Assembly: GCA_036250195.1 (NCBI GenBank) | Contig: JAVHZZ010000072.1 | Span: 62,001-126,000, forward strand | From: Mixophyes australis | Lineage: Eukaryota; Chordata; Amphibia; Anura; Limnodynastidae | Reading direction: 5' to 3' | Length of the DNA stretch: 64,000 bases | Shown: positions 59,590 through 64,000 of the stretch, piece after piece | Layout: the number at the start of each line of letters is the position of its first letter | How positions within the stretch are numbered: position 1 is the first letter of the stretch | Made by a program: the position numbers and the translations under genes | The notes under the pieces: generated by a model | What the model saw: the letters and a program-made list of their open reading frames with translations, nothing else | What the model was told of the DNA's origin: nothing | Databases searched by the model: none

Positions 59590-62230
59590 GATTTATGATT
59601 TATGATTCATGATTCATGATTCATGATTCAATTCATGATTCATGATTCATGATTCATGATTTAATTCATAATTCATGATTAATGATTCATGATTCAATTC
59701 ATGATTTATGATTCATGATTCATGATTCATGATTCATGATTCAATTCATGATTCATGATTTAATTTATAATTCATGATTCAATTCATGATTCAATTCATG
59801 AATCATGATTCATGATTCAATTCATGATTCATGATTCATGGTTCAATTTATGATTCATGATTCATGATTCAATTCATGATTCAATTTATGATTCTGGATT
59901 TAATTCATGATTCATGATTCATGATTCATGATTCATGATTCAATTCATGATTCATGATTCATGATTAAATTCATGATTCATGATTCATGATTCATGATTC
60001 ATTTCATGATTCATGATTCGATTCTTGATTCTTGATTCATGATTCAATTCATAATTCATGATTCATAATTCATGATTCAATTCATGATTCATGATTCATG
60101 AATTATGATTCAATTCATAATTCATGATTCATAATTCATGATTCAATTCATGATTCATGATTCATGATTCATGATTCAATTCATGATTCAAGATTCATGA
60201 TTCGATTCATGATTCATGATTCAATTCATGTTTCGATTCATGATTTAATTCATGATTCATGATTCGATTCATGATTCATGATTCAATTCATGATTCATAA
60301 TTCATGATTTATGATTCGATTAATGATTCATGATTCAATTCATGATTCATGATTCATGTTTCATTTCATGATTCATGATTCATGATTCAATTCATGATTC
60401 ATGATTCATGATTCAATTCATGATTCATGATTCATGATTCAATTCATGATTCATGATTCATGATTCAATTTATTATTCATGATTCATGATTTAATTCATG
60501 ATTCAATTCATGATTCATGATTCAATTTATTATTCATGATTCATGATTTATAATTCAATTCATGATTCATGATTCATGGTTCAATTCATGATTCATGATT
60601 CGATTCATGATTCAATTCATGATTCATAAATCATGATTCATGATTCATGATTCGATTCATGATTCAATTCATGATTCATAAATCATGATTCATGATTCAT
60701 GATTCATGATTCAATTCCTGATTCATGATTCAATTCATGATTAATAATTTATGATTCATGATTCAATTCATGATTCATGATTCAAGATTCATGATTCATG
60801 ATTCAATTCATGATTCATGATTCAATTCATGATTCGAATCCTGATTCAATTTATGATTCATGATTTGATTTATGATTCATGATTCATGATTCATGATTCA
60901 TGATTCATGATTTGATTTATGATTCATGATTCATGATTCATGTATTAATTCATGATTCATGATTCATGATTCAATTCATGATTCATGATTCGATTCATGA
61001 TTTTCGATTCATGATTCATGATTCGATTCATGATTCATGATTCATGATTCACTTCATGATTCAATTCATGATTCATGATTCAATTCATGATTCAATTCAT
61101 GATTCATGATTCAATTCATGATTCATGATTCAATTCATGATTCATGATTCATGATTCAATTTATGATTCATGATTCAATTCATGATTCATAATTCACAAT
61201 TCAATTCATGATTCATGATTCATGATTCAATTCATGATTCAATTTATGATTCATGATTCATGATTTAATTCATGATTCAATTCATGATTCATGATTCAAT
61301 TCATGATTCAATTCATTATTCATGATTCATGATTCAATTCATGATTCATGATTCAATGCATGATTCATGATTCAATTCATGATTCATGATTCAATTCATG
61401 ATTCATGATTCATGATTCATGATTCATGATTCATGATTCATGATTCAATTCATGATTCAATTTATGATTCATAATTCATGATTTATGATTCAATTCATGA
61501 TTCATGATTCAATTCATGTTTCGAATCCTGATTCAATTCATGATTCATGATTCAACTCATGTTTCATGATTCATGATTCAATTCATGATTCATGATTCAT
61601 GATTCATGATTCGATTCATGATTCATGATTCATGATTCATGATTCAATTCATGATTCATGATTCATGATTCAAGATTCCTTTTTATGATTCTTGATTCAT
61701 GATTCATGATTCGATTCATGATTCTTGATTCATGATTCAATTCATGATTCATGATTCATAATTCATGATTCATGATTATATTCATGATTCATGATTCATG
61801 ATTCATGATTCATGATTCAATTCATAATTCATGATTCATGATTCATGATTCAATTCATGATTTATGATTCATGATTCAATTCATAATTCGTGATTCATGA
61901 TTCATGATTCAATTCATGATTTATGATTCAATTCATGATTCAATTCATGATTCATGATTCATGATTCAATTTATGATTCATGATTCATGATTCAATTCAT
62001 GATTCATGATTCATGATTTAATTCATGATTCAATTTATGATTCATGATTCATGATTCATAATTTAATTCATGATTCAATTTATGATTCATGATTCAATTC
62101 ATGATTCATGATTCATGATTCAATTCATGATTCATGATTCAATTCATGATTCATGATTAAATTCATGATTCATGATTTAATTTATAATTCATGATTTAAT
62201 TCATGATTCATGATTCATGATTCAATTCAT
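59590..62230. repeat. Family B higher-order unit, copy 4 (2641 bp)
   Basis: The landmarks are GATTTATG 59590, ATGGTT 59838, CTGG 59894, the CATAAATCATG doublet near 60626 and 60678, GTATTAATTC 60942, GTTTCGAATCC 61518, CCTTTTTATG 61679 and ATTATATTC 61775. It lacks the first CATAAATCATG/GAATCATG segment found near 53.69 kb in copy 2 (AATTC follows directly near 60045), and it lacks GATTGATGAATTC. Spacing to copy 5 is 2641-2648 at the left markers. Confidence 0.85.
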
Positions 62231-64000
62231 GATTTATGATTCATAATTCATGATTCATGATTCATGATTCAATTCATGATTCATGATTCATGATTCATGA
62301 TTGAATTCATAATTCATGATTAATGATTCATGATTCAATTCATGATTTATGATTCATGATTCATGATTCATGATTCATGATTCAATTCATGATTCATGAT
62401 TTAATTTATAATTCATGATTCAATTCATGATTCAATTCATGAATCATGATTCATGATTCAATTCATGATTCATGATTCATGGTTCAATTTATGATTCATG
62501 ATTCATGATTCATGATTCAATTCATGATTCAATTTATGATTCTGGATTTAATTCATGATTCATGATTCATGATTCATGATTCATGATTCAATTCATGATT
62601 CATGATTCATGATTAAATTCATGATTCATGATTCATGATTCATGATTCATTTCATGATTCATGATTCGATTCTTGATTCTTGATTCATGATTCGATTCAT
62701 AAATCATGATTCATGATTCAATTCATGATTCATGATTCATGAATCATGATTCAATTCATAATTCATGATTCATAATTCATGATTCAATTCATGATTCATG
62801 ATTCATGAATTATGATTCAATTCATAATTCATGATTCATAATTCATGATTCAATTCATGATTCATGATTCATGATTCATGATTCAATTCATGATTCAAGA
62901 TTCATGATTCGATTCATGATTCATGATTCAATTCATGTTTCGATTCATGATTTAATTCATGATTCATGATTCGATTCATGATTCATGATTCAATTCATGA
63001 TTCATAATTCATGATTTATGATTCGATTAATGATTCATGATTCAATTCATGATTCATGATTCATGTTTCATTTCATGATTCATGATTCATGATTCATGAT
63101 TCAATTCATGATTCATGATTCATGATTCAATTCATGATTCATGATTCAATTCATGATTCATGATTCATGATTCAATTTATTATTTATGATTCATGATTTA
63201 ATTCATGATTCAATTCATGATTCATGATTCAATTTATTATTCATGATTCATGATTTATAATTCAATTCATGATTCATGATTCATGGTTCAATTCATGATT
63301 CATGATTCGATTCATGATTCAATTCATGATTCATAAATCATGATTCATGATTCATGATTCATGATTCAATTCCTGATTCATGATTCAATTCATGATTAAT
63401 AATTTATGATTCATGATTCAATTCATGATTCATGATTCAAGATTCATGATTCATGATTCAATTCATGATTCATGATTCAATTCATGATTCGAATCCTGAT
63501 TCAATTTATGATTCATGATTTGATTTATGATTCATGATTCATGATTCAATTCATGATTCATGATTCAATTCATGATTCATGATTCATGATTCATGATTCA
63601 TGATTTGATTTATGATTCATGATTCATGATTCATGTATTAATTCATGATTCATGATTCATGATTCAATTCATGATTCATGATTCGATTCATGATTTTCGA
63701 TTCATGATTCATGATTCGATTCATGATTCATGATTCATGATTCACTTCATGATTCAATTCATGATTCATGATTCAATTCATGATTCAATTCATGATTCAC
63801 TTCATGATTCAATTCATGATTCATGATTCAATTCATGATTCAATTCATGATTCATGATTCAATTCATGATTCATGATTCAATTCATGATTCATGATTCAT
63901 GATTCAATTTATGATTCATGATTCAATTCATGATTCATAATTCACAATTCAATTCATGATTCATGATTCATGATTCAATTCATGATTCAATTTATGATTC
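62231..64000. repeat. Family B higher-order unit, copy 5, cut by the window end
   Basis: The landmarks are GATTTATG 62231, ATGGTT 62479, CTGG 62542, CATAAATCATG near 62699 and 63333 (one word where copies 2-4 have a doublet), GTATTAATTC 63635, GATTTTCG near 63694, and CACTTC near 63743 and again near 63799. The second CACTTC is private to this copy and marks a short local duplication of about 56 bp. The unit runs off the end of the window before reaching GTTTCGAATCC. Confidence 0.85.

Larger units (their letters stand above)
3752..61688. other. Landmark word CCTTTTTATG, 27 dispersed copies
   Basis: ATTCCTTTTTATG, usually followed by ATTCTTGATTC, contains the longest T run I noticed in the window (five T). 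It starts at 3752, 4508, 5824, 6573, 7221, 7991, 8924, 9694, 12189, 12401, 13043, 14416, 14654, 15303, 17705, 19573, 19811, 20460, 22862, 26886, 28925, 32833, 36169, 39501, 55361, 58021 and 61679. It is absent from 1-3750 and from 39.5-55.4 kb. Family B copies carry AAGATT directly before it. Sub-variants ATATTTG (12189, 14416, 19573) and ATTTTTG (12401, 14654, 19811) track the duplications. It is most useful as a copy marker; no function is evident. Confidence 0.9.
1..64000. repeat. Two-word simple satellite array, ATGATTC heptamer plus AATTC pentamer
   Basis: Every line of the window resolves into ATGATTC (7 bp) and AATTC (5 bp) words with scattered point variants. The usual syntax is one AATTC followed by one to five heptamers, so AATTC recurs about every 12-40 bp, most often 19 or 26 bp. 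Common variant words are GATTC, AATTT, AACTC, GAGTC and GTTTC for the pentamer, and TTGATTC, AAGATTC, TTTATG-type, ATAATTC and ATGCATG forms for the heptamer. Orientation is constant; no segment of the complementary words (GAATCAT, GAATT) longer than about one unit was seen. Canonical heptamers are 2/7 G+C and pentamers 1/5, so the array is strongly AT-rich. No unique sequence, transposon or gene interrupts it, and both ends run out of the window. Such arrays are typically eukaryotic heterochromatin; species and chromosomal position cannot be told from the sequence. Confidence 0.98.

Noticed and set aside
3752..61688. T-run in CCTTTTTATG as a polymerase III terminator or transcription signal
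   Set aside because: No A/B box or RNA gene precedes it, and it is an isolated variant word copied with its unit.
1..64000. Protein-coding genes or long open reading frames
   Set aside because: TGA lies in every heptamer on both strands because the core TCATGA is palindromic. Successive 7 and 5 bp words move it through all frames within about 26 bp in typical phrases. A strict 12 bp repeat (ATGATTCAATTC) would leave one frame open, but runs of it are short here. Any open stretch is a product of word order.
1..64000. CRISPR array
   Set aside because: There are no unique spacers and no constant repeat of 20-40 bp; the spacing elements are themselves the repeat words.
1..64000. Telomeric repeat
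   Set aside because: The words are not G-rich on either strand and do not match TTAGGG, TTAGG, TTTAGGG or similar. GC skew is near zero in the canonical word.
1..64000. Human HSat2/HSat3-type (CATTC) satellite
   Set aside because: AATTC and GATTC pentamers and TTCGATTC words look similar, but the dominant unit is the 7 bp ATGATTC. CATTC words are rare here (seen in a few CCATTC variants near 49.3 and 49.6 kb).
1..64000. Bacterial origin because GANTC is the CcrM methylation motif
   Set aside because: GATTC is simply part of the word. A 64 kb array of pure heptamers and pentamers is not known from bacterial genomes.
1..64000. A hidden defence, toxin or other multi-gene system
   Set aside because: No coding sequence, promoter architecture or RNA gene could be found on either strand. 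The information in the window is the satellite structure itself.

Overview
The whole 64 kb window is one uninterrupted, AT-rich satellite DNA array. I see no gene, RNA gene, transposon or unique sequence, and neither edge of the array is reached. Two words make up almost every base: the heptamer ATGATTC and the pentamer AATTC. They are arranged as one AATTC followed by usually one to five ATGATTC, giving phrases of 12, 19, 26, 33 or 40 bp. All words read in the same direction throughout. AATTC equals the heptamer minus TG, and the common variant GATTC equals it minus AT, so both pentamers can be explained as 2-base deletions of the heptamer. The organism cannot be named from this. A pure simple-satellite block of this size with nested higher-order repeats is typical of eukaryotic constitutive heterochromatin (centromeric, pericentromeric, subtelomeric, or a sex or B chromosome) recovered by long-read assembly.

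Above the word level the array is hierarchical. Rare variant words (CCTTTTTATG, TTCGAATCC, GATTGATGAATTC, CAACTC, TGAGTCA, ATGCATG, CTGGATT, GTATTAATTC) recur at fixed spacings and show tandem segmental duplications of many sizes. Layout: 1-2906, variant-poor edge block; 2907-7131, two copies of a ~2.07-2.15 kb unit; 6753-10165, two copies of a 1703/1710 bp unit; 10166-11018, TGAGTCA-type block; about 11019-15450, two copies of a ~2.2 kb unit; 14160-24473, two copies of a 5157 bp unit in exact register at every landmark checked; 24474-38110, a ~9.27 kb compound pattern made of block P, a partial third copy of the 5157 bp unit, a short extra copy of its right part, then block P again; 38111-39688, transitional; 39689-46374, two copies of a 3343 bp unit in exact register; 46375-50941, mixed block with ATGGGTC variants; 50942-64000, a second higher-order family (family B) with four complete copies of 2.3-3.6 kb and a fifth cut by the window end.

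No protein-coding role is supported. The palindromic core TCATGA places TGA on both strands, and the 7-bp step moves it through all three frames within a few words. What is unusual is the two-word structure, the nested duplications, the self-complementarity of each single strand (6 of every 7 bases can pair), and the match of the words to AP-1-like and PBX/Hox-like consensus sites. I found no evidence for a hidden genetic system of another kind. Landmark positions were read by eye; block boundaries are good to about one phrase (10-40 bp) unless an exact offset is given.
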